From Chalara sp. BL73 (Eukaryota; Ascomycota; Leotiomycetes; Helotiales): a stretch of DNA of 64,000 nt. The position numbers and the translations under genes were made by a program. The stretch is taken from positions 248,001-312,000 of the forward strand of contig CAKJVC010000128.1 in the NCBI GenBank assembly GCA_918026815.1. Direction: 5' to 3'. The notes below the pieces were generated by a model. It was not told the origin of the DNA. It saw only the letters and a program-made list of their open reading frames with translations, and ran no database searches. Positions 1 to 11,537 of this stretch are shown piece by piece. Positions within the stretch are counted from its first letter, which is position 1; each line of letters opens with the position of its first letter.

Positions 1-236
1 CGCTCATAAAACTTAGAATCAGGCGTAGTGGAAGTCTTGAAGACCTATATCTGCGGTTATTAAGTAAGGAAGCTGCAGCAGTCTGCCGTTTCATAGGAGA
101 TGGAGGTAAGTGCTTGTCACGTGACTGTCACGTTTACTCGGGTCAGCGTGCCTCCTTGGCACCTTTCTTATTACATCTATCCCGCGGTTTCTCTCCGCTT
201 CCTTGAAGAATCTACGCTGAGGATGCATATGCTCAA

Positions 237-2895
237 ATGGCTGAAGCTGTCGGCCTTGCGGCTTCAATTCTAGCTCTTGCAACTACTGGCGCTAAGCTTG
301 CGAGTGCTCTCACCAAATTCAGCATCTCTTATCGCGGTGCCGAGCAAAAGATCTCTGAGATTGCTTCCCGCGCATCTCTAACTTCTAATATCTTACAAGA
401 GATTGCCTCGACGCTCCAATCCCATGAAGATATCTTCCAGAAATCAGCCTTTCTAAGCACGTGGTGCGACGTTCTCGGTTCCGCATCAGGATGCTTTGAG
501 CGCTTGGAGGCAGCCCTAGAGAAGGCAAGAGGTCCGGGAAGTAAAAGGGATCGGGGGGCGTGGAGCACATTAAAGAAGTGGGAGTGGGCTTTGGGTGGGG
601 AAGAGAGGATGGCAGAGTGCGAGAGAGGCTTGGAAAAGTGTGGCCAGCAGGTGTTGATGATGCAGCAGGTTATTCAGTATAAGGTTTTGCAGAAAATTGT
701 GCCGACGGAGAGGGAAAGGGATGAGAAGAGGGAGCTAAGGGAGAAGCTGGATTGGATTGTACGAAGGCTGGAGGAGACTGGGTTGGTCAGTGTTCCGCCA
801 CCAACAAGACAGACGTCGAAAGGACTGTCGCCAAAGATTTCATCACCAGAAGGGTCATCGTCAAAATTGATGTCGGCCAGAATACTGCCACCTACAGTTC
901 CTTTGCCAAAGGGTTCTGGGGTACAAAGGCAGTCTTCGACAATGCAGAGTTCCGAAAGTTTCTTGAACGTAAGTACCGTATCGCATGTTCTTGTTGCCTC
1001 TTAGGTTCATGAATGTCTTTTTGATATGGGAAACTTTTCGAACAAATCATCCTGAGGCTCTACAACAAGTTCAAGGACAGTACATTATATCCTTCTGCAC
1101 AATGAAAATGCCAAATCCCGTATTTCACCGCGTATCTCGTTCATCTCTGGTCCAAAACAAAGTAAATGGCTGATCATTCCCCAGTTGTCTACAGACGGTG
1201 AACCAATCTCAGGAGCAAGTCTTAATCCTTATGACCCGGTCAATATTTTTCCATATGCCCCCTTGAGCACTGCCAGTTCGAGGCTTGGCGGACTTGAAAA
1301 CTCATACGCATACGATGGTCCACATGTGGCTCGCCAGCTGCCGCCTTCAACCCCTGACCCGCCTTCATCACAAACTCCATTCAGATCTTTTGTCGCAATT
1401 CCTCCTCCAGGCACATCCCATGAGCTCTCGGCTGCATTACCAAACGCACAAATATTGCAGAACCCATCTACTCTCTCAGCGCTGGGCCTGGCTAGATGTC
1501 AGGCACACCAAGTCTTCGAGGCCTACTACTTCATTCCGGATATTCTCCTCGACGAACGAATGGAAAACTCTCTCCAGGTTACAAACCCAAGCTCCTCGCG
1601 ATATATACCTATAACCATCGATATTTCATGGAACTTGACTAGCCGGCGGCTTCTTAATCGTGCAATATCGAGTCTGACCTCAACGCCTCCCCAAGGAACT
1701 AGTGCCATGTTCCCCGCAAACAAGAGTGTGAACCAAAGCTACATTGAAAGAAAGATGGACAGCGTTCCGGATGGGGCATTGAAGGCTATGGAATGCATTG
1801 CTGAGCTGCGCTGCCAAACCTCCAGCTCAGTTTATGAGATTGCAGATATCGAAGCACTAACTTTCGATACTGAGAGTCCTCTATTCAAGCCATACAAACG
1901 GGGACGCCAAAAGCTGTATGCTTTCATGGTTTTATATAGAGCTGTAGTAATGAGAGAAGAGAAACCGAGAGCGCAGTACCTAGGACGTGAGACAAGGGAG
2001 TACCAGTCTGCGAGCCCAAGATTGGCAAGAGGGCCCAGGTACCATTCGAGATCGCCTGACACGCAGCCTCAACTTGCAATGCAGCCGAAGTTTATTGATA
2101 GAAATGAAGAACGAAGCAGTCAGTTTTCTCTGTTGATATTTTAATTTCACATCAATTTTACATAATGCAGATGATTATCTAACGAAAATAGGTCCATCAC
2201 GTTATCAGCCACTTCCCCCAAAGGCTCATGGCTACCGACCCGTGCCTCCTCAGAGTGAATATCTTGATTCCGACTTAGAAAATTCAATAGAATCCTCTGA
2301 ACGGAGGGGGTCACCAAAAGGAAGTCCATCGAATCAACAATACGCTCATTCTCCTCGGTCAAGTGGTATTCCTGGATCTGTATCGTCAGAACCAACCTTG
2401 CAGATGCCAGACTTACCCATTAGTCTTCTTCATTTATCCGAGGGAAAAGACCAGCTCGAACATAGGAGCCCACTAGATGAGCAGCGAGTCAAAGAACTCA
2501 GAGAGAAACGCAAAAGGCTGGAGGAGCTGAAAAGAATGAGACACGCGAGGCTGGAGAACTTGAGGGTTTCACCCTCCAAGGGAGGGATACTTGAAAGCAA
2601 TATATCCAGTCTAGTGGCAGAACGCAAGGATACAGGCCTTGTTTATGATATAGATGCTGAAGGTCTGAGGGATACCTCAGTGCCTAACGCCACTAAATCG
2701 AGCCCGGCGAAATACGTTATAGGGGAATTTATTGGGTCTGCTAAAGCTGGACATGTAGTTCACTCGGGGTCTGAAACTGACGAGGAGGAACCGGACAGCG
2801 AAGGGATGGTAACTATTGAGGAAGAAGTCAAAGAAAGAAAAATTGAGGCCGCAGAGAAAATATTGGAGGACTTCCTGGCTACTTTCTCTGTTTAA
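237..2895 (+). CDS. STAND-type N-terminal domain protein, exon structure uncertain
   Basis: The ATG at 237 opens a reading frame whose first ~150 residues (MAEAVGLAASILALATTGAK, then a helical region) have the look of the fungal N-terminal domain found on STAND/NLR-like proteins (Helo-like family). No NACHT or NB-ARC segment follows. A Ser/Pro-rich middle, then a basic and acidic helical stretch around 2440-2560 and an acidic C-terminus end at the TAA at 2893-2895. Introns are likely at about 969 (GTAAGT donor) and about 2120-2192 (acceptor AATAG). Coding resumes in the frame of 1067-2120, with a conserved-looking stretch YILLHNENAKSRISPRISFI. Between about 780 and 968 two frames both look coding, and the second holds AFAKGFWG-like and FDNAEFRKFLE segments. 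Either a splice or a frameshift there is unresolved. No enzymatic motif was seen. It ends tail to tail with the Clr5-ankyrin gene. Confidence 0.55.
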
Positions 2896-3457
2896 ATGTG
2901 AAAGATTTTCCGTCCGATATGATGGTTAAAGAATCTAAAATGGAAGAAAAAGATGGGGCGATAACGGCGGGATTTTTACTAGATTGAATAGTGATGATTA
3001 TATGGTGCCTATAAATAAAATACATGAAAGGAACAAGTGCTGTTGCGTAGGTTCTTTGCTCAATGCCCTGATATTCAAAGAGACCCAGTTTTCTTAAAGG
3101 GGCTGTTGTTTTTCGTACACTTATGTTATCAATATGGGCTATTCTGCTATTCCGTTTAGCACTTTAGGCGTCCAACCTTTAATGGCTAATAAAGTTGATC
3201 CTGAAGGCGTGAACCTCCAGTAATAATGTTTTATAACAGCGGATACTAAATGTGCCTCCTTTTCCGCCTTTACTAAAAATCGCTTCAAGGTCTTTTTACG
3301 ACTGTGCCATTTCACCCAAGTTAATCTAGTCAAAAATATAACACGATGTGTTGAACAAGCTCTATTTACCCTGATATAGTGAAAACTTTCCATATCCCAT
3401 GAATTGACCTAAAAGCAAATCTTGATCCCAATAAGCGATATCTAGAACATAACTATT
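2896..3457. other. Convergent intergenic spacer
   Basis: This is the 3' side of two converging genes. It is AT-rich and holds an 84-codon open frame on the minus strand at 3139-3393 with no recognisable domain. I see nothing else in it. Confidence 0.5.
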
Positions 3458-6400
3458 TTATAGATTGAAATCGATGGAAAGATTCCTCTGACCGAAACCT
3501 GCATTGCTGGCTGAGGCAAGAGAAGCAATGTAATCCACACATCCTCTGTGACCCTTAGCATTCGCTAAGCTGGATGCCCTCGCAAATTCCTTCGAAGTGA
3601 ACCCGATCCCGCCACCAGAGGCATTCCAAAGCTCCTTCAGGACACCCAGGCGGCCATGCTCGGCAGCTCCCCCGAAAGCAGAACGTCCATTGCCCTTTGA
3701 GCCCGGCGCATGGATGAGGGCGCCCTTTTCTAGGAGAAACCGCACGATTTTGATACTCCCGCTGATTGAAGCCATTTGCAGCGCTGTTCCACCACCCCTT
3801 TCCGCAGGAGGACCGTTAACTTCTGCGTTCTCTTCTATTAAAAGCTTAACCATCTTAAAGCTACCCAGCTTACAGGCGTACTGCAGCGAAGTATGCTCCA
3901 GTCCCCGGCGGGCAGCTCGGTTTACATCTGCACCGCTCCTTAAGAGAAGCTTTACCATGGCGTCGTTTCTGGTCTTTATTGCTACCATCAACGCTGTCAT
4001 TCGCAAACAAATCTTGCTCGCAGCTGAATCCGACTCCTCAACGCTGACAACGATGCTATTCGGGTCGGCGCCAACTCTCAACAGACTCTGCACTAGATCA
4101 AGGCATTGTCCTTTTTGGTATTGTATCGCAAAGCCGAGCAGCGTCGTCATCGTATTTCTCCTCTTGGGCCATGGGAAGTCGTTTGGCACCTCCTCGATAA
4201 GCTCCAAGAAACTGTTTGTATCGAGTTTTGCTACTAGTAATCTCCGTAGAATCTCTGCATCCTGTCTTTCTATGGCGTCCTTAAGAACACATGCACCGAA
4301 TCCCTTTCGCCCAAGAGGATATTTCTTTATGAACAAGCTTAGTAGGCTCTCTAGAGCTATTTTATCATGTTTCACAGCATAAAGAAATGCTGCGGTATCT
4401 GCTAGATCCGCACCACTGGAAATTAACAAATGGAGAACTTCGTCATCATGGCCACTTATTGCAGCCTCTAGTGGCGAAGCGCCGGATTGGGCTTTTGCGC
4501 TAGGATCAGCCCCATGTTTTAGCAAGGTTTCCACCATCTGCTTGTTTCTTGACTTGATTGCCATAGTAAGGGCCGTGGCGTCTTGTCCGTCGTCAATTGG
4601 AGCTCCCATCAAGATCAGATCTTGGATGATACTTGCATCTCCCCATTGGACAGCAGCGTCTATACAGCGGTGACTCTGTCTCCCAAGTCTTACATCGCAG
4701 TCCAGTATTACATCCACGACTGCTTTATTTCGTCGCTTCAATGCCTCATATAAATTTTCGTCGACTCGGCGGCCGTTGCCACTCTGCTTGACACTGGCTC
4801 CAGAATTGAGTAGTAACAAAGCTGCTGCTGTGTCATCATTTTGAATAGCCACATATAGTGCATTTTGCAGGTGTTCTTGAAATTCTTCTGGCATTTTCCC
4901 CAGTAGAGTCTGCATATATGAATAATTTCTCACTTCGGTAGCAGCACAAATGGCAGCCTCAAAGTGATCTGGCCGAGTGACCTGGTTCCATCCATCCACA
5001 AATCTCTGTACAAGATCATCATCCTTCAAGCGAATTGACTCCGCAAGAGGCGTTGTATGGGGACGGAATCCGGGGTAGTAATTACCCTCTGTCAGTCGTT
5101 CAAGAGGGTATGCTTCGCAGTCTATCCTAGCACCTTGCTGGAGTAATATATTGATCAGCTCGCGGTTACCACTTCTCACAGCAGCTGATAAATCTTTCCC
5201 TGTTACTGAGGCATAATCGAGGAGATATTGGGTCAGTTTAATATTTCCTCTCAAACACGCAAGCGTTAGTGTCTCTACTATCAGATTCTGGTAATATGAA
5301 TAGCATTCCTCGCAGGCCGCCTGCTGGCAAAGATCGAAAATATGTCGAATAGCCTCACCTGCTACGCTGTTCTCTGAATATTTAACAATACTTAGAAGTA
5401 TTGATGGGTCATCGAAGTAATCACAGTGCGCAGACGGTTCAATTAATGGAAGCACCATCTGAAGTAGTGCATGGCCATCGGGCACACGACGAGCAATAGA
5501 CTCGACAAGTGGTGGCCTTATTTCCGCACCACAATCAACAAGAATCCGCACAAGGCTTTGGTCTACCCTCCCCAGCGTGCCCGATATCCGAACAGCAAGC
5601 TCTAGTGCTCCGCGCTCCCTAAAACCCCGTTTCTCGTACGTTTTATTTACATCTGACTGAGACGCAAGAAGCGTAACGATTTCCAAGTTGCGGAACTTCG
5701 CTGCCATTTCTATCGGAGTGTAGTCCCTATCTTCCATATGGCAGATGATACTATTTGGGTCTATTGCGTTCGGCGTATTCCCCATCGTCTGTAGAATGAT
5801 CCTTACTGCCTCTGCATCTCCACCTTCCACTGCGGCTCGAAAAAGATTGTCGGCAAGTGACTTCGCTATAATGGGAGGACTCGTCCGAAGGGATTCAAAG
5901 AGTTGGGTGCTAATATGTTGCTGAGATCTTATAATTCTTAAAACAGAACCCAAGGGGATGCCCTCAAAGCCAGCGAATCCATTCATGATTGAATAGAAAA
6001 GTGATTTTTGAAATGGAGAATCAAAAATAGCATCTCTAGTAATGAGATCAAAGCCGCTATTGAATCCGACTTCGCCAGGGTTGTCAGGCAGCAGTGATTC
6101 GAGTCTATCCAGCACGTCTTCAGGATCAGGCAACTGAATGCTTGATAGTGGCTTCGAGATTTGGAGAGCAAAACTTTCCGCATCTCGGAGTATTGAGCCC
6201 ACCAGTTCACGAGGAGAGTTTAGCGGCTTTATAGTAACTGTTGAGTCCCAGTTATAAGTTGCAACGCGCTCATCCGTTTGATGAGTTAAGTCAAAGGTTC
6301 CCCAGTCGGTGAATGTGTAACTTTGTGATTGAAAGAATGGAGATGAATTGAATGTAAAAGGATTCGGGCAAGGAAAGGAAGATTCAAATGAGTAATCGAG

Positions 6401-7185
6401 GTATCCGAAGTCGCTGTTGTTGGATTGGTACAGAGCATTGTCGTTGGTGGTGGTAAATGAAGACCTGGGCAACAGAAATTCTGGATTGCTACCAAATGAA
6501 TCAGAGTGATCTAAGTTTCTCGAAGTATGTCGCCTAGACAGGACAGGACTTTGCTCAATGCTTATCATCCAGAGATCTTCCGAGACTGTGTCGTGATTGG
6601 CGTCGCTACTGGCAATTGATGGTGGAGTTGTATGGCCAAATTCAGTTGACCATTCCTCTTTGTCCTTGCGAGTTTCAATAACCACTCCACGAGACTGAAA
6701 CCAAGAAATATCTAGCACCAGATTAGTGCTTATTGAAGAATAGAAAGGATCTATATGGTACCTTCTGAAGCTCGTGCCTGTACATTTTCATTACTCCTCA
6801 CATGTCGTCGAACTCGCTTGATCCTCTCCGCGCTCATAGGGACCCCTGACACCTTTACGCGAGTCTCAAAGCCACGAGACTCAAGCTCGTCAGTTATCGC
6901 AAGAATCTCACGCCACTCGTGCTTTTTGAGGTTTTTGGACATTTCCCATTTCCGGATCTGTGCCTCGTATTGCGCTTCGCTGCAATAAACGCCGGATTAG
7001 ATGGTGATGCGGAGGGATGGTTCATGGAGCATTACTTACGTAGCCGCGAAGCCATGGACGTTTCTCATCTCCTGCACCACATTGGCTGCTCCTTTATCAA
7101 GAGGTAGTCCACAAACTATGTAGAGGTCATTGATGGCGGATTTATGACGGTCCCACTCCTCCTGGGAGATCTTTGGTGGGGGCAT
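3458..7185 (-). CDS. Clr5-domain ankyrin-repeat protein
   Basis: Model: complement(join(3458..6711, 6762..6979, 7040..7185)), 1205 aa. Introns of 60 and 50 nt keep frame. The long last exon has no ATG near its 5' end, so the upstream exons are needed. Residues 1 to ~60 form a Clr5 domain: MPPPKISQEEWDRHK at the start, and across the first junction FAATEAQYEAQIRKWEM, matching the family's W..hK...I and F.AS..QY....kkW pattern. After a Ser/Asn/Phe-rich linker, residues ~400-1170 carry ankyrin-type helix pairs, for example LLKHGADPSAKAQSGASPLE and LLLRSGADVNRAARRG. Clr5 was named from fission yeast heterochromatin work, and in moulds it is often fused to repeats. A scaffold or allorecognition-type role would be inference. 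No catalytic motif is visible. Confidence 0.85.
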
Positions 7186-7234
7186 ATTGGTGGATTGCCT
7201 GGTTGGAAGGAGCGTCTAGTTGAAACCTGTACTT

Positions 7235-7288
7235 AGGTATCTACCATATAACAGGTATCTACTATATAACAGGTATCTCCTATATAAC
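7235..7288. repeat. 18-bp tandem repeat, 3 copies
   Basis: Three head-to-tail copies of an 18-bp unit, AGGTATCTACYATATAAC, with one or two substitutions each. It lies about 50 bp upstream of the Clr5-ankyrin start codon, so it sits in that gene's promoter or 5' UTR. Confidence 0.85.
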
Positions 7289-7659
7289 AACAGAAGCAGG
7301 ATTGCAGTGAGGAATTAGTCGCACCCTTTTATCATATCACTGCCGGCGAGGCTACCGGGATACCATTTCGGATTTTGCACTTCATGTTGGGTTTGGGACG
7401 ACACGTTTATAGTTATTTCCCCAAAAGCCTTATAGATAGCCATGCAAAGTCTGGTGCCAAATCAACAATATTGTGCGAGGCTGTGATCGCACAAATCCCT
7501 GAAACTTCATAATGGCGGCTGCGGATTTTGTCACCTAGCATCGTGTAACTTATACAGACCGAGCCTGCATAGACGAATCAAAATGCATGTATGCACCAAG
7601 ATCACTTGCATAGGCTTCCACTAACCTTATTAGGCTTCGTTAACAGCTTTTTTGCCAAC

Positions 7660-7772
7660 CCAGATTTTGTCACCCAGGTTCTGTCAACCAGGTTTTGTCA
7701 CCCAGGCCTTGTCAATCAGATTTTGTCATCCAGGCTTTGCCCACCAGATTTTGTCGAGGTAGGTTTTGTCAA
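7660..7772. repeat. Degenerate 14-bp minisatellite, ~8 copies
   Basis: Seven contiguous 14-bp units of consensus CCAGRTTTTGTCAM start at 7660, 7674, 7688, 7702, 7716, 7730 and 7744. A diverged 15-bp eighth copy (GGTAGGTTTTGTCAA) follows. The unit length is not a multiple of three, so it is not a protein repeat. There is no spacer pattern as in CRISPR. Confidence 0.85.
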
Positions 7773-8257
7773 CGCGGGTTTAATCACTTGGAATGCCACG
7801 TAAGGTCACCACCAAAAAAGTTTCATCATGTGAAATCTCGTATGGCAAGGCCACCAATTAACGGTTTCGCCTACCACAGCCACAAGACGGCAAAAAAAGC
7901 GTTGAGATGTTTTCTGCGCAACACAAACAACCCTCTTGGCCCTCGAACTCCTCTTGGCGACATGTGGGGCGAAATCGCTGGAGCTTCTCCCGGATTTAGT
8001 GCTTACTTACTGTCTCAATTCATGGAGGTGATATGGTTTCCCTGACGTAGATATAAATTAAGCTAGAGTATGAATTAAACCAGTGTGCAAGATGCTCAAA
8101 ACGCCTCGCAAATGCATAACCCCCCCAAATGTCTCAAACTGCCGTATATTATGCCCGGTTTCTGCATCCGCTTCATTAGAGTACAAAGATTGGAGCAAAA
8201 GCCACCTGTTTATGCTCAACATGATGCCTAAGCATCTACTCGTTATGGTTCATAGTA

Positions 8258-10614
8258 TCATGTAAAACTCGTTCCGCCTGTTCCTTGGCCCATATTCGAT
8301 GCTGCAAGCGCATTGCTGAGCTTGCGACCGCCACCAGGTCCGACACTGCCTCCAAGGATCCCAATCGGGTTGCTGATTTTTCGTTCTAGCTCTGCAAGAT
8401 CATCCTTTCCGTGATCTGCATGCTTTTTTCTGTCTATGGTGTTTGTCGTTCCATAGGTCGTTCCATTTTCCTCGTTTCTGGTTTCGTTGTGACATGACGC
8501 GCTTTGCTCATCATCGTCATCCTCACTCTCATCACCACTCTTTGAAAAGCCCTCCATCTCAACCAGAAACCATAGTGGAATAGCTCCTAAAATGGCGATT
8601 GCGCAGAGTAAGTAGTACGGCGTGATGATATATCCTTGCTCCAAACCCCAGGTCATCGCCAAACCACCCACACCTGGTCCTGCAGCTCTTCCGACTGCAC
8701 TCACAGAGGTAGCAACGCCGTTCAACGTCCCCAGGATCCTCAAGCTCACCGCCGAATTTGTCAGCATGATAATTGAGCACGGAAATGCAAAAATCACACA
8801 AAAGCTTCGCGCGACCATGAGCACCATCAAGGTCAGCTGCTGCTTCTGCTCATCTTCAATCAGGGCCAGGTACGGTGTCAGGAAATAGATGATGGGCATC
8901 GCGATTGCTGTTACTTTGAAACAATTCAGCACTCCGAATTTCCTGGCGGTTGGCGGGAAGATCACGAATTGGATAAAGCACCCAATTATACCATAAATGC
9001 TGAAGATGGAGCCAATACGCTTCACGCCGAGCCCGAAACCACCGCTAAACTTGAAAGGGAGCGATGTGTTGTGAGGAGTGTGTATTTGTCGTGGGTAATG
9101 GAGGAAGATGGGCAGCAGTTGATCATAAGCTACGCAGTGCAAGGCAAGAAGAGTGTAGGCGGTGAGATTTATAACAGATTGCCTGGTGAAGACTTCCATT
9201 AGAGCTGGTCGCGGATGACGTGGTTTTGTTGGATGAGATGTACGCGAGGCATCGTCTTCTTTCGGTATTGATGCGCTAGATGCTGTGGATGGTCGAAGTA
9301 ATGGTGAGCTCTCTCCTGAGACTGAATCTTGCTTGAATGGTCGATAGGACTTGTGGAAAAGAGTCTTTAAGAAACCAACAAGTCTTGAGCCTAGAACTCG
9401 GCCGTAGTCGGTCTTGTCGCGTCTTGTTTCCAATGTTTCCTGTGATGCATTAGACATGGCTATAAAAAAAATGAAAGTTCAAGTTTATCACCTTCAGGAA
9501 CAGAATGCCAGTGCTGATTCCGATTATGAAAAAGCAACTCGTCACGATGTTTGGAAGCAGATAGGGGTATTTAATTAGGAGCCAACTGTGTCCAAACAGG
9601 TTGGGCAGGTTCTTGGCCGGACTTGCAAAAAAACCTCCCAAAGAAGGTCCAAAAATGGACCCAAGACTCCAAATCAATGGCATGATAGAGAATGCACGTG
9701 GTTGCAACTCTTTTTCTGGGACCATTTCTGCAACCATAGTCCTGATTATTCCGACTGAGGAGATCAGCTATGCAAACGTCTTGTGAAAGCCTGAGGGAAC
9801 CTACCATTTCCGTTGCAAGCACCAGCCAACGCCCTAACAGTGATAGCCATTGGGATTGAGCTGGATAGTCCGAACAATATGCTAGTCACCATAGTCATAG
9901 TCAAGCCAGCCATAATCATGGGTTTTCTACCAAATTTGTCTGAAGCTCTGCCCCAGAGGATAGCTGTCAGACATTGAGCAAGGGAGAACGCGACAGAGGT
10001 TATGCCCGCCCATCTAGCAACTTCTTTCTTGCCAATTCCAAAACTTTCTATTAATTCGGGCTGATCATGAATTAGCAGGGTCTATCAAAAGAATGAGGGA
10101 CTTACTGACCAGATAAGGGTAGACAGATGTCATCGATAGAGGCTCTGCAAATCGACATATTGCTTCCGAGAATATCAGCAAGTCTCTCAACTACTTTGTT
10201 CGGCAAAGAAAGGGGATGGAAGCGATTCCTAAGCGACAGTGCAATGCAATAGCTTATATCATGTGATTTAGATATTAACCTCTGCATATTTCGACATGGC
10301 GGGAACAGAAACAAGTCCTGATAACCATGACAGCGGGAAGGTTATGAAAGGATGGCAACCACGGCTCATCAAATAGGTTCTTCTCCAACATCATGGTTCG
10401 AGGTTCTTTGGATGATTTGGGCCATCTCCTCCAGGCAGCTTCAGCCTCACCCCTCCACACCAGGTTTGAAATCCACCGCCCCACCTATTGTCCTCCACAA
10501 CCATGCGGCCAAGGAGAAGAAGAAGGATAGGAATTATACTGTAGAAATCAACCTACCGAGTATTGCCAACTGTTGCACTGGCAGCTTTGGACCGGATGTT
10601 GACTTTTTCGCCAT
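8258..10614 (-). CDS. MFS transporter, YCR023C/ZIF1-like (DHA1) subgroup
   Basis: Model: complement(join(8258..9439, 9492..9754, 9805..10060, 10110..10162, 10557..10614)), 603 aa, frame kept at every junction. The first intron is long for this locus (394 nt) and the other three are 49-52 nt. The N-terminal helix reads LPVQQLAILAICRFAEP, followed by the MFS signature LWGRASDKFGRKPM and a second motif AGACNGNVGIIRTMVAEM, all typical of the fungal/plant subgroup containing yeast YCR023C and plant ZIF1. A long hydrophilic cytoplasmic loop (SRLVGFLKTLFHKSYRPF onward) splits the two halves, and an acidic tract (DESEDDDDEQ) sits near the C-terminus. About 12 membrane helices are expected. Drug or small-metabolite/metal-ligand export is known for relatives, but the substrate here is not visible. 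It is divergent from the M28 peptidase gene, 923 bp apart. Confidence 0.9.
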
Positions 10615-11537
10615 GCTGATGGGAGGAGTGGCGGTTTCGGAGCCTCCTCAGCGTTCTCGTTATCAGGGCAAATGTCGAACCTAGGCTTCCTCGTTGTATG
10701 TATCATGGATGGCCACGAGCGCGTGGGATCACAGAGGGGGATGGGGATATATATTATAAACAAGATGTAGGATTGAAGATATCAAAATATCATAACATTT
10801 GAAGAGGAAGAAAAGGAAGAAGAAAAAACAAAGGAGTTCAAAGATGGGCACACGGAGTAGTAGTTGGAAGGGAGTTAGTAATGCCTGCTCCGATACGGGA
10901 TAGTCAGCGGTGGGAATAAGCCTTTTAGCGTTTAAAAAAAAAAATTGGAAGGAAGAAAAGCGGGCGACATTATTAGATTAGTTGCCCGAGACACACTGTA
11001 ACTGTACGCACACCCACTGTAGCCCACTACAGCCCACTGTACCGCGGGACGCTGGGCAAGCGCCCGCTGTTATCTGCTGCTGCTGTTACCCCGCCACTCT
11101 CACAAACGTGATAAAAGGTTTCATTGGCTAGCGTCCCCGACTACGCTGCTTTTTTAGTCAGCACTTTCTGTGGCTGGAGGGGTCCAGCACGTGATGGCCA
11201 GCCGCCGTGACGCAATCCCAATGGTGGTGGGCCTGAATCAATTGCTTGCTCAAGCTCAGAGCTTCTCCCACTCTTCATTCACTTACACAACGAACCCAGT
11301 CGAAGCATAGCACAATACAGTAAATGAATCAGGAAGGTGGTTAACCCACATAGCTTCGACTTTTCCTAATGTAGTCTGCGAGCCACAATTTTGGTAAGCT
11401 GCTATTCCTTACATTTACCGTCGTCTTTCTCTTCCTTGGTGTCGTCTCTTCCTTTCAATTCCTGCTTCTTTAACCTTGAGCTGCGCATAGCTCCCAACAA
11501 TCACCCTCCCCATTGATCGATCGAGCTGACCATAATC
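10615..11537. promoter_or_regulatory. Divergent promoter region
   Basis: The space between the divergently transcribed MFS and M28 peptidase genes. It holds A-rich tracts (10800-10835 and 10932-10943), a short GTAGCCCACT-type repetition at 11011-11042, and a pyrimidine-rich stretch just before the peptidase ATG. No specific operator is recognised. Confidence 0.4.

Larger units (their letters stand above)
7186..8257. other. Intergenic region with two repeat tracts
   Basis: No supported gene. It is the 5' flank of the Clr5-ankyrin gene and the 3' flank of the MFS transporter gene. Short open frames here are created by the 14-bp tandem repeat and are not conserved-looking. Confidence 0.55.

Noticed and set aside
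3597..4382. 261-codon plus-strand open frame
   Set aside because: It lies antisense to the ankyrin exon and reflects that exon's codon composition.
7660..7772. Possible CRISPR-like array
   Set aside because: The units are contiguous 14-mers without spacers, in a eukaryotic genome.
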